This document shows, piece by piece, positions 36,369 to 45,711 of a DNA stretch of 64,000 nt. The stretch is taken from contig CAZGVB010000004.1 of the NCBI GenBank assembly GCA_964528825.1, forward strand, positions 1 to 64,000, given 5' to 3'. The notes below the pieces were generated by a model. It ran no database searches and was not told the origin of the DNA. It saw nothing but the letters and a program-made list of their open reading frames with translations. Position 1 is the stretch's first letter; every line of letters starts with the position of its first letter. Source of the stretch: RGIG5612 sp964528825 (GTDB taxonomy: Bacteria; Bacillota; Clostridia; Lachnospirales; Lachnospiraceae). Both the position numbers and the translations under genes were made by a program.

Positions 36369-38060
36369 TCATTCGACCGAAATAAAATAGTAATAAATCG
36401 GCTGTCCTCCGTAAACCAACTCTACCTCTGCATCGTTGCATTTGCCCTCTACAGCCTTTGCAACTGCCTCGGCATCTGCCTCTGTCACATCCTTACCATA
36501 ATAGATGGTAACGATCTCCGAATCAGCATCTACGAGCTCCGTGATCGTCTCCTCTGCAGCTTTTTTAAGATCCTTACCGGCAGAAAGGAGTTTGCCTTCT
36601 CCGATACCCATATAATCGCCCTTATTTATATTCTTACCGTAAAGCTCCGTATCACGCACAGCATATGTGATCTCCGCAGACTTAACACGAGCTAATGCTT
36701 CTGTCATAAGCTTCTCGTTTTCCGTATCTGACGCCGCGTCATCATAATTGATAAGAGCAGTTATCCCCTGGGTGATGGACTTTGTGGGTATAATGACAAT
36801 ATTTTTATCGTTGCATAGATTTTTAGCCTGTTTTGCAGCCATTATTATATTGCCGTTATTGGGAAATACGAAAACAGTCTCGGCATTCACCTCATCTATC
36901 GCAGAAAGTATATCCTCGGTGCTCGGATTCATAGTCTGGCCACCTTCAACTATCTTATCTACTCCAAGCTCTGAATATATCTTAACTAATCCATCCCCTG
37001 CGCATATTGCGACAAAGCCATTTTTCTTCTTTTTCTTTTTCAGTGCTTCTCTCTTATTTTCCTGTATGGCAGCCTGTGCCCTGTCAGCCTCTTTAATGAC
37101 CTTCTCATTATGCTCCTCACGCATATTGTCAACCTTCATGCTGGTGAGCTGACCATATTCAAGTCCCTTTTCAAAAGCCTGACCCGGATGGTTTGTATGT
37201 ACATGAATCTTGATTATATTGTCCATTGCAACACAAACAAGTGAATCGCCTATAGAGCTGAGAAAAGACTTTATGTTATCAATATCATTTTCACTCGGTT
37301 CCTTGTCGGCCATGACAATAAATTCGGTGCAATAGCCGTACTTGATATCCGATGTTGCGATATTTGATGAGTCAACGACTCTCTCACCCGAATATGTTCT
37401 TACAGATTCGCCACGTGATGCTGAAATATCATATGACGTTTCTTTTCCATAGAAACCATCTATCGCTCCCTTGAATATCTCTACAAGACCCTGACCGCCT
37501 GAGTCTACTACTCCGGCCTCCTTCAATACCGGCAGCATCTCGGGTGTTTTAAGAAGTATCTGTTCAGAATATTTAAGGATCTCATTAAAGAATTCTCCCA
37601 ATGATATATTCTCACCCGCAAGTTCCGTTGCCTTTGTGGCTGCCGCCTTTGCAACCGTAAGGATAGTTCCCTCTTTTGGTTTCATTACTGCCTTATATGC
37701 AGTTGCAACCGCATGATCCATTGCCTCAGCCAAAGCTTTTTTATCAAGTTTGTCTTTTCCCGAAGCTACCTTAACAAATCCGCGGCAAAGCTGCGAAGTT
37801 ATTACTCCCGAATTTCCTCTTGCTCCTCTCAATGTTCCCATTGAGATCTTTGAACAAAGATCGCTCATTGAGGCGTTTGTCTGAAGCTGATTGATCTCCT
37901 TAACGGCAGAAAGCATTGTAAGAGTCATATTTGTTCCTGTATCGCCATCCGGAACAGGAAAGACATTCAATTCATTTATCCATTCTTTTTTTGACTCAAG
38001 GTTACTTACTCCTGCAAGAAACATTCTGCGCAGGATGACTGAATCTATATAATCTATCAC
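36369..38060 (-). CDS. fakA: DAK domain kinase (FakA/YloV-like)
   Basis: A 563-residue protein with an N-terminal DegV-linked DhaL domain (LNVFPVPDGDTGTNMTLTM, MGTLRGARGNSGVITSQLCR) and a C-terminal DAK-phosphatase-like part (ICAGDGLVKIYSELGVDKIV, FVFPNNGNIIMAAKQA). The Asp triad in DGDTGTN binds ATP-Mg. Relatives such as S. aureus FakA phosphorylate fatty acids bound to FakB proteins. The start is GTG, with GAGGAGGG 8 nt upstream. It is paired with an Asp23 protein, a fixed neighbour in Firmicutes. No fakB is in this window. Confidence 0.9.
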   Translation of the reverse strand: MIDYIDSVILRRMFLAGVSNLESKKEWINELNVFPVPDGDTGTNMTLTMLSAVKEINQLQTNASMSDLCSKISMGTLRGARGNSGVITSQLCRGFVKVASGKDKLDKKALAEAMDHAVATAYKAVMKPKEGTILTVAKAAATKATELAGENISLGEFFNEILKYSEQILLKTPEMLPVLKEAGVVDSGGQGLVEIFKGAIDGFYGKETSYDISASRGESVRTYSGERVVDSSNIATSDIKYGYCTEFIVMADKEPSENDIDNIKSFLSSIGDSLVCVAMDNIIKIHVHTNHPGQAFEKGLEYGQLTSMKVDNMREEHNEKVIKEADRAQAAIQENKREALKKKKKKNGFVAICAGDGLVKIYSELGVDKIVEGGQTMNPSTEDILSAIDEVNAETVFVFPNNGNIIMAAKQAKNLCNDKNIVIIPTKSITQGITALINYDDAASDTENEKLMTEALARVKSAEITYAVRDTELYGKNINKGDYMGIGEGKLLSAGKDLKKAAEETITELVDADSEIVTIYYGKDVTEADAEAVAKAVEGKCNDAEVELVYGGQPIYYYFISVE

Positions 38061-38074
38061 CTAATGTGCCCTCC

Positions 38075-38431
38075 TCAATCAATAACTCTTACACCTTCAA
38101 CAAAGATATTTATCTTTTTAACTTTGAATCCGGTAGAGTTTTCAACAGAGTATTTCACGTTTGAAATGAGATTTTCGGTCACTGCCGCTATGGATACGCC
38201 ATATGCGATGAGAATATGAAAATCTATTGTCACCTCATTGCCTTCAACTACAACATTAATTCCCTTTGATATGCTGTTTCTGGTAAGAAGTTTGGCAAGT
38301 CCGTCCCTATGGCTTATTGCGGCCATGCCTATTATACCGAAACATTCGAGAGCAGTGAATCCGGCGATCCTGGCAATAACTCTATTGTCAATTACTACTT
38401 TTCCATACTCCGTAGTGAAGCTTCCGTTCAT
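38075..38431 (-). CDS. Asp23/Gls24 family protein (second copy)
   Basis: A 118-residue Asp23 (DUF322) protein, with core VIARIAGFTALECFGIIGMA, VVEGNEVTIDFHILIAYGVS and YSVENSTGFKVKKINIFVEG. It is the YloU-type copy that always stands before the DAK kinase gene in Firmicutes, here 14 nt upstream. The biochemical role is unknown. It differs clearly from the copy at 10746-11111. Confidence 0.9.
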   Translation of the reverse strand: MNGSFTTEYGKVVIDNRVIARIAGFTALECFGIIGMAAISHRDGLAKLLTRNSISKGINVVVEGNEVTIDFHILIAYGVSIAAVTENLISNVKYSVENSTGFKVKKINIFVEGVRVID

Positions 38432-38504
38432 TTTTTCTCTCCTTATATTTTATTTTGACCATTACAATCATGCATCTGATGCACCCAGGCTCAAAACCTA
38501 AGGG

Positions 38505-38533
38505 ATTATATAACATTATGCGTAAAATGTAAA
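38505..38533 (-). promoter_or_regulatory. Promoter of the asp23-DAK pair
   Basis: The minus strand reads TTTACA, 17 nt, TATAAT, about 75 nt upstream of the Asp23 start. Confidence 0.7.
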
Positions 38534-38576
38534 ATAACACATGTATATCCCATTGTCGGTATTTCCAGCCGGCATT

Positions 38577-39737
38577 TTATTTTTCTATTATGGCTTTTTC
38601 GGCTTTCTTTTGCCTCAGCAATCTATACGTATATTCAACCATAGCAGCAAATGGTATGGCACAAAGCATTCCTATGACGCCAAATATCCTTCCCAGAACT
38701 ATTATGCTTATGAGTATCAATATAGACGATACACCGAGTGAACCGGAATACAGTCTCGGCTTTAAGACATAACCGTCTAAAAATTGGATGATTACCGTCG
38801 CAATGATAAAGATCAATGCGTCTATCGGATCAACGAGTATAAGTATAAATCCGCCGATAACACCTCCTATTATAGGACCGAATGTCGGCAAAAGATTGGT
38901 TACACCTACAACCACTGAGATGATGACCACATATGGCATATCAAAGATTACCATTACTATAGCGTTTGCGACTCCCACTATGACCGTCTCAAGAAGATTG
39001 CAGCAGATATATCGTACAAGAATATAGTTGCATTTGCTGCAAAATTCATGGAAAGGCTTATACCTTTTTTCCTTAAGCATGAATCTGAAAAATCTTTTTC
39101 CAAGCCTTATAAGTCTTTCTTTATCAAAAAGATAATATACAGCGAGTATAACCGTCACAACACCGTTCACAAGACTTGATCCTATAGACAGGGATTTTCT
39201 GATCACGCCGCCGTTCGATATCAGGTCTGTAAGCCATTTAACAAGCTTTTCACTTAAATCTGAAAAACCTATCTCATCTATTATCTTACTGAACATACCA
39301 TCACCGATGCCGGCAAGCATGTTTTCAAAATTTGTCATATATCCACTCAGATTGCTTACAAGCATTTGAATGCTGCTTACGATCTGCGGCAACAATACCC
39401 ACAAAATAGCACCAAGTGCAAGTAATATGATGACTATGCCGATAACTATAGAAATATACCTGGCATGCTTTCTGCTTTTCATTTTTTTGAATATATGATT
39501 TTCAAATACTCTGACAAGAGGATCTATGATATATGCAAGAACCATGGCTACCACAACAGGTGAAACAAAATTCCATACAATTTTTATACCAGACCATATT
39601 GAATGATAATTTTGCAAGAGGAAAAACAAAATAACCGCTATACATAATGCAATGGTCAGATTAAACCATGGCCTATCCTTCATCTTTTCAATAAGTTTTT
39701 TTCCTTTTTTGTTTTCCGGATCTGATATATTATTCAT
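38577..39737 (-). CDS. AI-2E family transporter (permease)
   Basis: A 386-residue membrane protein of the AI-2E (PerM/YtvI) family. Spans are visible at about residues 24-44 (FNLTIALCIAVILFFLLQNY), 55-75, 90-115 and a C-terminal cluster of four or five. The conserved family segment is NLLPTFGPIIGGVIGGFILI with GYVLKPRLYSGSLGVSSILI. Members export varied small solutes or act as Na+/H+ antiporters; no substrate can be assigned. It lies after prfA without obvious coupling (45 nt gap). Confidence 0.88.
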   Translation of the reverse strand: MNNISDPENKKGKKLIEKMKDRPWFNLTIALCIAVILFFLLQNYHSIWSGIKIVWNFVSPVVVAMVLAYIIDPLVRVFENHIFKKMKSRKHARYISIVIGIVIILLALGAILWVLLPQIVSSIQMLVSNLSGYMTNFENMLAGIGDGMFSKIIDEIGFSDLSEKLVKWLTDLISNGGVIRKSLSIGSSLVNGVVTVILAVYYLFDKERLIRLGKRFFRFMLKEKRYKPFHEFCSKCNYILVRYICCNLLETVIVGVANAIVMVIFDMPYVVIISVVVGVTNLLPTFGPIIGGVIGGFILILVDPIDALIFIIATVIIQFLDGYVLKPRLYSGSLGVSSILILISIIVLGRIFGVIGMLCAIPFAAMVEYTYRLLRQKKAEKAIIEK

Positions 39738-39782
39738 TTTTATCCCTCTTAGTTCACTTTTATCTTATTTTCCGGTTATAAA

Positions 39783-40865
39783 TTAATTCTCTGCGTCATT
39801 CTCCTGTGCCAAAAGCTTAGCCGCCTGATCCGCAGCAATGCAATTATCTATTATCTCAAAAATATCACCATCCATTATCGAATCTAATCTGTAAGATGTA
39901 AATCCTATCCGGTGATCCGTAACTCTTCCCTGCGGGAAATTATATGTCCTTATCTTTTCAGAACGGTCTCCTGTTCCGATCTGACTTTTTCTCTTTGCAG
40001 ATTCCTCTGCTTGCTTTTTTTGCAATTCAAGGTCATAAAGTCTTGCTTTCAGCACCTTAAGTGCTTTGTCTTTATTTTTCAATTGAGACTTTTCATCTTG
40101 ACACGAAATAACTATGCCGGTAGGTATATGTGTCAGGCGAACAGCCGAATCCGTAGTATTTACACATTGACCGCCGTTACCGGATGCTCTGAAAACATCA
40201 AATTTGCAATCATTCATATCTATCACAACATCCACATCCTCTGCCTCCGGCATAACAGCGACAGTCGCAGTGGATGTATGGATACGGCCGCCTGATTCGG
40301 TAACAGGCACTCTCTGTACGCGATGCACACCGCTTTCATATTTCAGCTTGGAATAGGCGCCCTGACCGCTTATCATGAAAACGACCTCCTTAAAGCCGCC
40401 TATGCCCATCTCGTTTACGGAAACGATCTCGCATGACCAATGATTCTTTTCTGCATAAAGGCAATACATTCTGTACAATTCGGCTGCAAAAAGTGCTGCC
40501 TCATCTCCTCCTGCACCTGCTCTTATCTCCATGAAAACATTCTTATCGTCATTTTCATCCTTGGGCAATAATAAAAGCTTGATCTTGGATTCCAGTTCTT
40601 CCATTTTCTTCTTTGCATCGGACAATTCTTCCTTAGCAAGTTCTCTGATATCCTCATCCTTTTCTTCTTCTAATATCTCAAGACTTTCTGAGACGGTATC
40701 CTGAGCGCTTTTATATTCCCTATATGCCTCAACGATGGGAGACATCTCGCTCTGTTCACGCATAAGCATTCTGAATGTCTTTTGGTCGCCCGTTATCCCG
40801 GGGTCACCCAGCTTCGCGATTATTTCTTTATATTTTTCTTCGATCGATTGAAGTTTATCAAACAT
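39783..40865 (-). CDS. prfA: Peptide chain release factor 1
   Basis: Reads UAA and UAG and releases the finished chain. The 360-residue protein has the codon-reading motif RVPVTESGGRIHTS (PxT type, RF1) and the GGQ motif in RASGNGGQCVNTTDSAVRL, whose Gln is methylated by PrmC. GAGGDEAALFAAELYRMYC is typical of domain 2. prmC lies 15 nt upstream in the same operon. Confidence 0.97.
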   Translation of the reverse strand: MFDKLQSIEEKYKEIIAKLGDPGITGDQKTFRMLMREQSEMSPIVEAYREYKSAQDTVSESLEILEEEKDEDIRELAKEELSDAKKKMEELESKIKLLLLPKDENDDKNVFMEIRAGAGGDEAALFAAELYRMYCLYAEKNHWSCEIVSVNEMGIGGFKEVVFMISGQGAYSKLKYESGVHRVQRVPVTESGGRIHTSTATVAVMPEAEDVDVVIDMNDCKFDVFRASGNGGQCVNTTDSAVRLTHIPTGIVISCQDEKSQLKNKDKALKVLKARLYDLELQKKQAEESAKRKSQIGTGDRSEKIRTYNFPQGRVTDHRIGFTSYRLDSIMDGDIFEIIDNCIAADQAAKLLAQENDAEN

Positions 40866-40880
40866 TTTGTCTCCTTGCCA

Positions 40881-41723
40881 TTACTTTATCGGCCGTTGAC
40901 CTATAACAACTCTGTCAAGATCAGCAAGATCTTTTTTTGTCATAACATTTACAAAACCATTTTTTGTCATGAGATATTCGACCTCGGCACTTTGCAGACA
41001 TCCAATCTCTAAAGTCAGCCAGCCGCCGTGCTTCAGGTAATTTACAGAATCCGGAATAAGTCTATTATATATATCCATGCCATCTACACCGCCTTTAAGT
41101 GCAAGTGATGGTTCATGTTCCTTTACCTCGGGATCCAAATCGTCATATTCTTCATCCGTAACATATGGAGGATTAGAGATTATACAATCAAATTTTTCAT
41201 CAGGATCAAAAAGATCGAAGAGATCACTTTGTATAAATGTTATATCTGCGCCGTATGCTAATGCGTTTTTTTTCGATATATCCAGTGCCTTTTCCGATAT
41301 ATCAGATGCAAAAACATGCAGATCATCTCTGATACACTTGACCGCTAACGATATACAGCCGCTTCCTGTACACATATCAAGTACCTTACCATTCTCAGGT
41401 ATCAGCTTTAATGCGATCTCGCATAAAATCTCAGTATCAAATCTTGGTATGAGCACATCCGGTGTTACCTTTATCTCAAAGCCCATGAATTGAGCGGTAC
41501 CTATTATATATTGATAAGGTACATGGTTTGCCCTTATATCTATCACTTCCAGATATTTTTGCACTATATTGGATGCAACCTGATGTTCTTTATTGAGAAG
41601 ATAAGTCTTTCTGTCAACACCTGCCGCATACTCAAGCAAGTAAAAAGCATCGACAGCAGGACTTATTATTCCGTTTTCTTCCAGTATATTACTGCCTTCA
41701 TCAAATAGTTCTCTAAGCTTCAT
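40881..41723 (-). CDS. prmC: Release factor glutamine methyltransferase PrmC
   Basis: Methylates the Gln of the GGQ motif in RF1 and RF2. The 280-residue protein has a helical N-terminal domain (YQYIIGTAQFMGFEIKVTPD) and a SAM-binding domain with VLDMCTGSGCISLAVK (motif I) and the substrate-binding IISNPPYVTDEEYDDLDPE. It stands directly before prfA, its target gene. Confidence 0.96.
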   Translation of the reverse strand: MKLRELFDEGSNILEENGIISPAVDAFYLLEYAAGVDRKTYLLNKEHQVASNIVQKYLEVIDIRANHVPYQYIIGTAQFMGFEIKVTPDVLIPRFDTEILCEIALKLIPENGKVLDMCTGSGCISLAVKCIRDDLHVFASDISEKALDISKKNALAYGADITFIQSDLFDLFDPDEKFDCIISNPPYVTDEEYDDLDPEVKEHEPSLALKGGVDGMDIYNRLIPDSVNYLKHGGWLTLEIGCLQSAEVEYLMTKNGFVNVMTKKDLADLDRVVIGQRPIK

Positions 41724-41778
41724 ACAACCGCCTATTATCCATTGGATCGTCCTCTCAGACTCTCATATCATTTGGAAA

Positions 41779-42747
41779 TCAACAATCAGGCTTATCATCG
41801 TCTATACCTTCTTCTTTGAGATATCCCCGCCAATCAAAAACAGCCTCAACGGAGGCTATCGCTACCTCCACCATGTCCCGGTCAGGCTCCTTTGTGGTGA
41901 GAGCCTGTATCCAGAGTCCGGGCTTGCTGAGAATTTCCGCGATCTTCAGATCACTATTTCCCGTCCATTGTATGAATTCAAAAGAGAGCCCGGCGATTAA
42001 AGGCACCAACAACAGTCTGAATCCCATTCTGATAATCTTATTAACGAAATTTGATGTGTCCAATATACCGATCGAGTTTAAAACAGCATCCAATATAACG
42101 AAGAGTATAATGCTTAAAAAAAGAACAAAAAATATAAAGCTGGTTCCGCATCTTCTATGTTCCTTTGACGCTTTCATGACATTATCTACCGTCAATGCAT
42201 TGCCGCCTTCTATGCAATTGATGCATTTATGCTCCGAACCATGATACATATATGTTCTTTTGATATCTTTCATCAATGATATCAAGGAAATATAAGCAAT
42301 AAATATCCCCAGCTTGATCACGCCTTCAATGACCGCCAATAATATTGCCGAGTCACTTTTTGCAAGTTTTAAAATACCATTTGCCGCCGCATAAGGAAGG
42401 ATCATAAATATTGCGACCGCGAAAATAAGGGAAAAGGCTACTGTTCCAAACATGATCGCACTTTCCGATTTGGAATTATCGGATTTTTCAGTTTCTTCAT
42501 CCTCGGCGTAAATGTTTGCAGAATATGTAAGGGTTTTTATTCCAATCACGAGAGAAGATATAAATGATGCCACGCCCCTTATTATCGGCCAGCCGAAAGC
42601 CTTGCAGATATCCTTCGGTGATCTGACCCTTTGCTTAGCGACTTTTATTGTTCCGTCAGGCTTGCGTACCGCAACAGCTACTTCATTCTTGTGGCGCATC
42701 ATTACGCCCTCAAGCACTGCCTGTCCGCCGATTCCCGATGATCTCAT
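41779..42747 (-). CDS. DUF1385 (YqhQ) family membrane protein
   Basis: A conserved membrane protein of unknown function, about 322 residues. It starts MRSSGIGGQAVLEGVMMRHK, the family N-terminus, with AAAAGG upstream of the ATG at 42747. A frame from 42846 adds 33 residues that lie over the rpmE terminator and is not supported. It has GWPIIRGVASFISSLVIGIK, several spans, and the conserved HGSEHKCINCIEGGNALTVD and HRRCGTSFIF. The rpmE-DUF1385-prmC-prfA order is common in clostridia, which hints at a link to translation or to this operon only. Confidence 0.9.
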   Translation of the reverse strand: MRSSGIGGQAVLEGVMMRHKNEVAVAVRKPDGTIKVAKQRVRSPKDICKAFGWPIIRGVASFISSLVIGIKTLTYSANIYAEDEETEKSDNSKSESAIMFGTVAFSLIFAVAIFMILPYAAANGILKLAKSDSAILLAVIEGVIKLGIFIAYISLISLMKDIKRTYMYHGSEHKCINCIEGGNALTVDNVMKASKEHRRCGTSFIFFVLFLSIILFVILDAVLNSIGILDTSNFVNKIIRMGFRLLLVPLIAGLSFEFIQWTGNSDLKIAEILSKPGLWIQALTTKEPDRDMVEVAIASVEAVFDWRGYLKEEGIDDDKPDC

Positions 42748-42827
42748 AATTATTAATTCCTTTTCCCGAATTATATGTTTATTATATAAAAAACATCGCT
42801 GACAGGCAATCTGCCTCCAGCGATAAA

Positions 42828-42883
42828 ATAAAAAAAGACTAAGCAAATAATCCTTAGAAGTAATTAAAGGAAATTGCTTAGTC
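42828..42883 (-). terminator. Terminator after rpmE
   Basis: The minus strand has GACTAAGCAA, a long loop and TTGCTTAGTC, followed by TTTTTTTATTTT. The 10-bp stem and strong T-run are clear. It begins 15 nt past rpmE, so DUF1385-prmC-prfA must be read through or have their own start. Confidence 0.85.
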
Positions 42884-42897
42884 TATGCCTCTTATAG

Positions 42898-43107
42898 CTA
42901 CTGTTCCTGTGATAAATTATATTTACGGTTAAACATTTCAACACGTCCGCGAGCACGGGTTGCTTTCTGCTGTCCGGTATAGAACGGATGGCACTTTGAG
43001 CAAACTTCCACGTGAATCTCTTTCTTTGTTGATCCGGTAACGAATGTATTGCCGCAGTTGCAGGTAACTGTCGCCTGATAATAAGCAGGATGTATTCCTT
43101 CTTTCAC
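42898..43107 (-). CDS. rpmE: 50S ribosomal protein L31 (zinc form)
   Basis: A 69-residue ribosomal protein. Four Cys at 16, 18, 36 and 39 (CNCG and CSKC) form the zinc site of the Cys-containing L31 type. HPFYTGQQKATRARGRVEMF is the family end. Promoter at 43145-43173 and terminator at 42828-42883 make it a single-gene transcript. Presence of the zinc form, and of zinc-form L28 below, implies zinc-replete design; no Cys-free L31 is in this window. Confidence 0.97.
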   Translation of the reverse strand: MKEGIHPAYYQATVTCNCGNTFVTGSTKKEIHVEVCSKCHPFYTGQQKATRARGRVEMFNRKYNLSQEQ

Positions 43108-43144
43108 CTATATCACCTCTTCCTTATTTCGAATAAGCTATGAC

Positions 43145-43173
43145 ATACTATCATGTTAAATATTTTTTTTCAA
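43145..43173 (-). promoter_or_regulatory. Promoter of rpmE
   Basis: The minus strand reads TTGAAA, 17 nt, TAGTAT, with its -35 only 9 nt past the rho stop. Confidence 0.75.
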
Positions 43174-43181
43174 GTACCAAC

Positions 43182-44489
43182 TTAGATAAACTTTGCTTTT
43201 CTTATCAATTGGACAAATTCTTCGTTGTTTTTTGTCCGAACGAACATCTCAAGGACCTTCTCTGTAGCATCATCAGCACGCAGTCCGCCTGTTGCCTTTC
43301 TTATTGTATAGACTGCCTCCTGTTCCGGAATACTGAGAAGAAGGTCCTCACGTCTGGTACCGCTCTTTGCAATATCTATCGCAGGGAATATTCTCTTTTC
43401 CTGGAGCTTTCTGTCAAGTATCAGTTCCATGTTGCCCGTTCCCTTAAATTCCTCGTAGACAACATCATCCATCTTACTTCCGGTATCTACAAGCGCCGTT
43501 GCAAGTATACTGAGGCTTCCTCCCTCTCTGATATTTCTGGCTGCACCGAAAAATCTCTTCGGACTGTAAAGTGCCGCGGGATCGAGTCCACCTGAAAGAG
43601 TACGTCCGCTTGGCGGAACAAGAAGATTATATGCCCTCGAAAGTCTTGTAATGCTGTCAAGCAATATAATGACATCCTTTTTCTGTTCTACAAGTCGCTT
43701 TGCTCTCTCTATAGCCATTTCCGAAACTCTTTTGTGATGCTCCGGCAATTCATCAAATGTCGAATAGATCACCTCGACATTATCACCTACTATAGATTCC
43801 TTCATGTCAGTTACTTCTTCGGGACGTTCATCTATAAGAAGTATCATGATCCTCATTTCCGGATTGTTTTGCTGAATCGACTTTGCAACCGCCTTGAGAA
43901 GCGTGGTCTTTCCTGCCTTTGGCGGAGAGACGATAAGACCTCTCTGTCCCTTTCCTATCGGTGAGATAAGATCAAATATTCTCATCGCAACATTTTTGCT
44001 GTCACCCTCCAGTGAAATACGCTCGTCGGGAAAGATCGGTGTAAGGCTTTCAAATGCTTTTCTTCCTATGACAGATGAAGGCATGTCTCCGTTGACTCTG
44101 TCAAGATGCAAAAGAGCTCCGAATTTTTCATTTTGAGTCTTTATTCTCACCTTGCCTTTGATCTCGTCACCTGTTTTCAGCCCGAATTTCTTTATCTGAG
44201 CCGGTGACACATATACATCATTTGAGCCCGGAAGATAATTTTCACATCGAATGAAGCCATAACCATCCTGCATAACCTCAAGGATTCCGTCGGCTACCTT
44301 TCCGCTGTCCAGCTTTTCCTCTTCTTCTTTGGTAACGCCGGTCTCTTCATACCTTAGCTTATCTTCTGACATCTGAAGGAGGGCTTCCACTATGTCGGCC
44401 TTTTTCATAGACCCGCCGCCTTTGATGTTATTTGATTTGGCAATTTCCCTAAGCTGTTTTAAAGGCAACGATTGTAATTTTTCCTTCAT
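43182..44489 (-). CDS. rho: Transcription termination factor Rho
   Basis: An RNA-dependent ATPase that ends transcription. The 435-residue hexamer subunit has an N-terminal Rho domain (LPLKQLREIAKSNNIKGG), an RNA-binding OB fold (GYGFIRCENYLPGSNDVYVS), Walker A SPPKAGKTTLLKA, Walker B VIILLDSITRLSRAYN and the Q-loop. No long acidic insert is present between the helical part and the OB fold. A single-gene transcript from a near-consensus promoter. Confidence 0.97.
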   Translation of the reverse strand: MKEKLQSLPLKQLREIAKSNNIKGGGSMKKADIVEALLQMSEDKLRYEETGVTKEEEEKLDSGKVADGILEVMQDGYGFIRCENYLPGSNDVYVSPAQIKKFGLKTGDEIKGKVRIKTQNEKFGALLHLDRVNGDMPSSVIGRKAFESLTPIFPDERISLEGDSKNVAMRIFDLISPIGKGQRGLIVSPPKAGKTTLLKAVAKSIQQNNPEMRIMILLIDERPEEVTDMKESIVGDNVEVIYSTFDELPEHHKRVSEMAIERAKRLVEQKKDVIILLDSITRLSRAYNLLVPPSGRTLSGGLDPAALYSPKRFFGAARNIREGGSLSILATALVDTGSKMDDVVYEEFKGTGNMELILDRKLQEKRIFPAIDIAKSGTRREDLLLSIPEQEAVYTIRKATGGLRADDATEKVLEMFVRTKNNEEFVQLIRKAKFI

Positions 44490-44553
44490 AAAAACCTCTT
44501 AAAAATATACTATTATGAAATGGATACGACAGTGGCAGAAGACCACCGAGGAC

Positions 44554-44582
44554 ATTATACAAAACTGTGTCGTCTAATTCAA
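44554..44582 (-). promoter_or_regulatory. Promoter of rho
   Basis: The minus strand reads TTGAAT, 17 nt, TATAAT, a strong sigma-A promoter about 65 nt upstream of the rho ATG. Rho is often autoregulated through its leader; the leader here is short. Confidence 0.78.
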
Positions 44583-44624
44583 GGGACAGAGTTTTTTGCA
44601 TTTATTAATCTTTTATGATAAGCT

Positions 44625-45149
44625 ATGAGCATGTTGGTGAAATCATTTACAATTTATAAATTAATGATCTTATATATGCTCAATAAGCTCGACTGCAGAC
44701 TGACTAACTCACAGCTGTCGCAGTTCTTTGTGACCAAAAAATATACTGATTACTTCAATATTCAGCAAACACTTTCCGAGCTTGTTGAATCCGGCTTCAT
44801 TGAAAAGAATGTAATAAGAAATACATCATACTATAGTATCACACCTGACGGGTATGAAACTCTTACTTTTTTTAAAAATCAAATCCCAAAAGGTGCTCTT
44901 GAAGACATAAACGAGTTTCTTGAAACAAATAAATTCGATCTCAAAAATGAGGTCGGTACTACCGCCGATTATTATAAACATACGACAGGCGATTATATCG
45001 CACATTGCCAGATAACCGAAGGCAAATCGCTCTTATACGAAATAAGTATCTCCGTTCCCTCCGAAGAGGAGGCAAAGCATATATGTGACAATTGGCGTCT
45101 CGAATGTGAAGAGATATATGCCTTTATAATGAAAGCGCTTCTTCAATAG
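44625..45149 (+). CDS. DUF4364 family protein
   Basis: A 174-residue clostridial protein of unknown function. The N-terminal half looks like a winged helix: KLMILYMLNKLDCRLTNSQL, then TLSELVESGFIEKNVIRNTS and YYSITPDGYETLTFF, the recognition wing. The C-terminal half is alpha/beta (FDLKNEVGTTADYYKHTTGD). It could be a DNA-binding regulator, but no target is known. A second ATG at 44631 is an alternative start. The last 26 nt overlap the 3' end of ysxC on the other strand. Confidence 0.85.
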   Translation: MSMLVKSFTIYKLMILYMLNKLDCRLTNSQLSQFFVTKKYTDYFNIQQTLSELVESGFIEKNVIRNTSYYSITPDGYETLTFFKNQIPKGALEDINEFLETNKFDLKNEVGTTADYYKHTTGDYIAHCQITEGKSLLYEISISVPSEEEAKHICDNWRLECEEIYAFIMKALLQ

Positions 45150-45711
45150 CGTTCCAAATTTCGTCCTTTCCCTCGCCTGTCACAGACGAAAACGGAATCA
45201 TCAGACTGCCTTTGCAAGGCTTCAGGCCATCCCTCAGCAGCTTTAACTGTTTTGCAGCGGCACCCTTGCTTATCTTGTCAGCCTTTGTTGCTACAATAAC
45301 AATTCTCTTTCCATAGGCTGCAGCCCATTCGCACATCATGATATCACTTGATTTAGCCTCGTGTCTAATATCGACAAGTATAAATATCGCCCTGAGCTGC
45401 TTGGAATTTTTTAAATATCTTTCTATCATCGCAGCCCATTTAGCCTGCTCTGTTTTGGCAGCTGCAGCATACCCATACCCGGGCAGATCAACTAAATAGA
45501 ATTGTTTATTAACATTATAAAAGTTGATAGTCTGTGTCTTTCCCGGCTTACCGGAGGTCCTGGCAAGAGCCTTACGATTTACAAGTTTGTTTATAAGTGA
45601 TGATTTGCCTACATTGGACCTGCCCGCAAATGCTATCTCCGGCATATCTGTTGACGGTAATGCCGATGTCGGACCACAGACTATCTCAAGTTCTGTATTA
45701 TTTATTTTCAT
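45124..45711 (-). CDS. ysxC: Ribosome biogenesis GTP-binding protein YsxC/EngB
   Basis: An essential GTPase for 50S assembly. The 195-residue protein has G1 FAGRSNVGKSSLINKL, G2 within TSGKPGKTQTINF, G3 VDLPGYGYAAAAK, G4 VATKADKI and G5 FSSVTGEG, all canonical. Its ATG overlaps the stop of the His-rich gene (TAATG), so it is translated from the cobW transcript. In many Firmicutes ysxC follows lon or clpX; here two metallochaperone genes are placed between. Confidence 0.96.
   Translation of the reverse strand: MKINNTELEIVCGPTSALPSTDMPEIAFAGRSNVGKSSLINKLVNRKALARTSGKPGKTQTINFYNVNKQFYLVDLPGYGYAAAAKTEQAKWAAMIERYLKNSKQLRAIFILVDIRHEAKSSDIMMCEWAAAYGKRIVIVATKADKISKGAAAKQLKLLRDGLKPCKGSLMIPFSSVTGEGKDEIWNAIEEALSL

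Noticed and set aside
42748..42846. N-terminal extension of the DUF1385 protein
   Set aside because: These 33 codons lie over the rpmE terminator, and a good ribosome site plus the family N-terminus mark the ATG at 42747.
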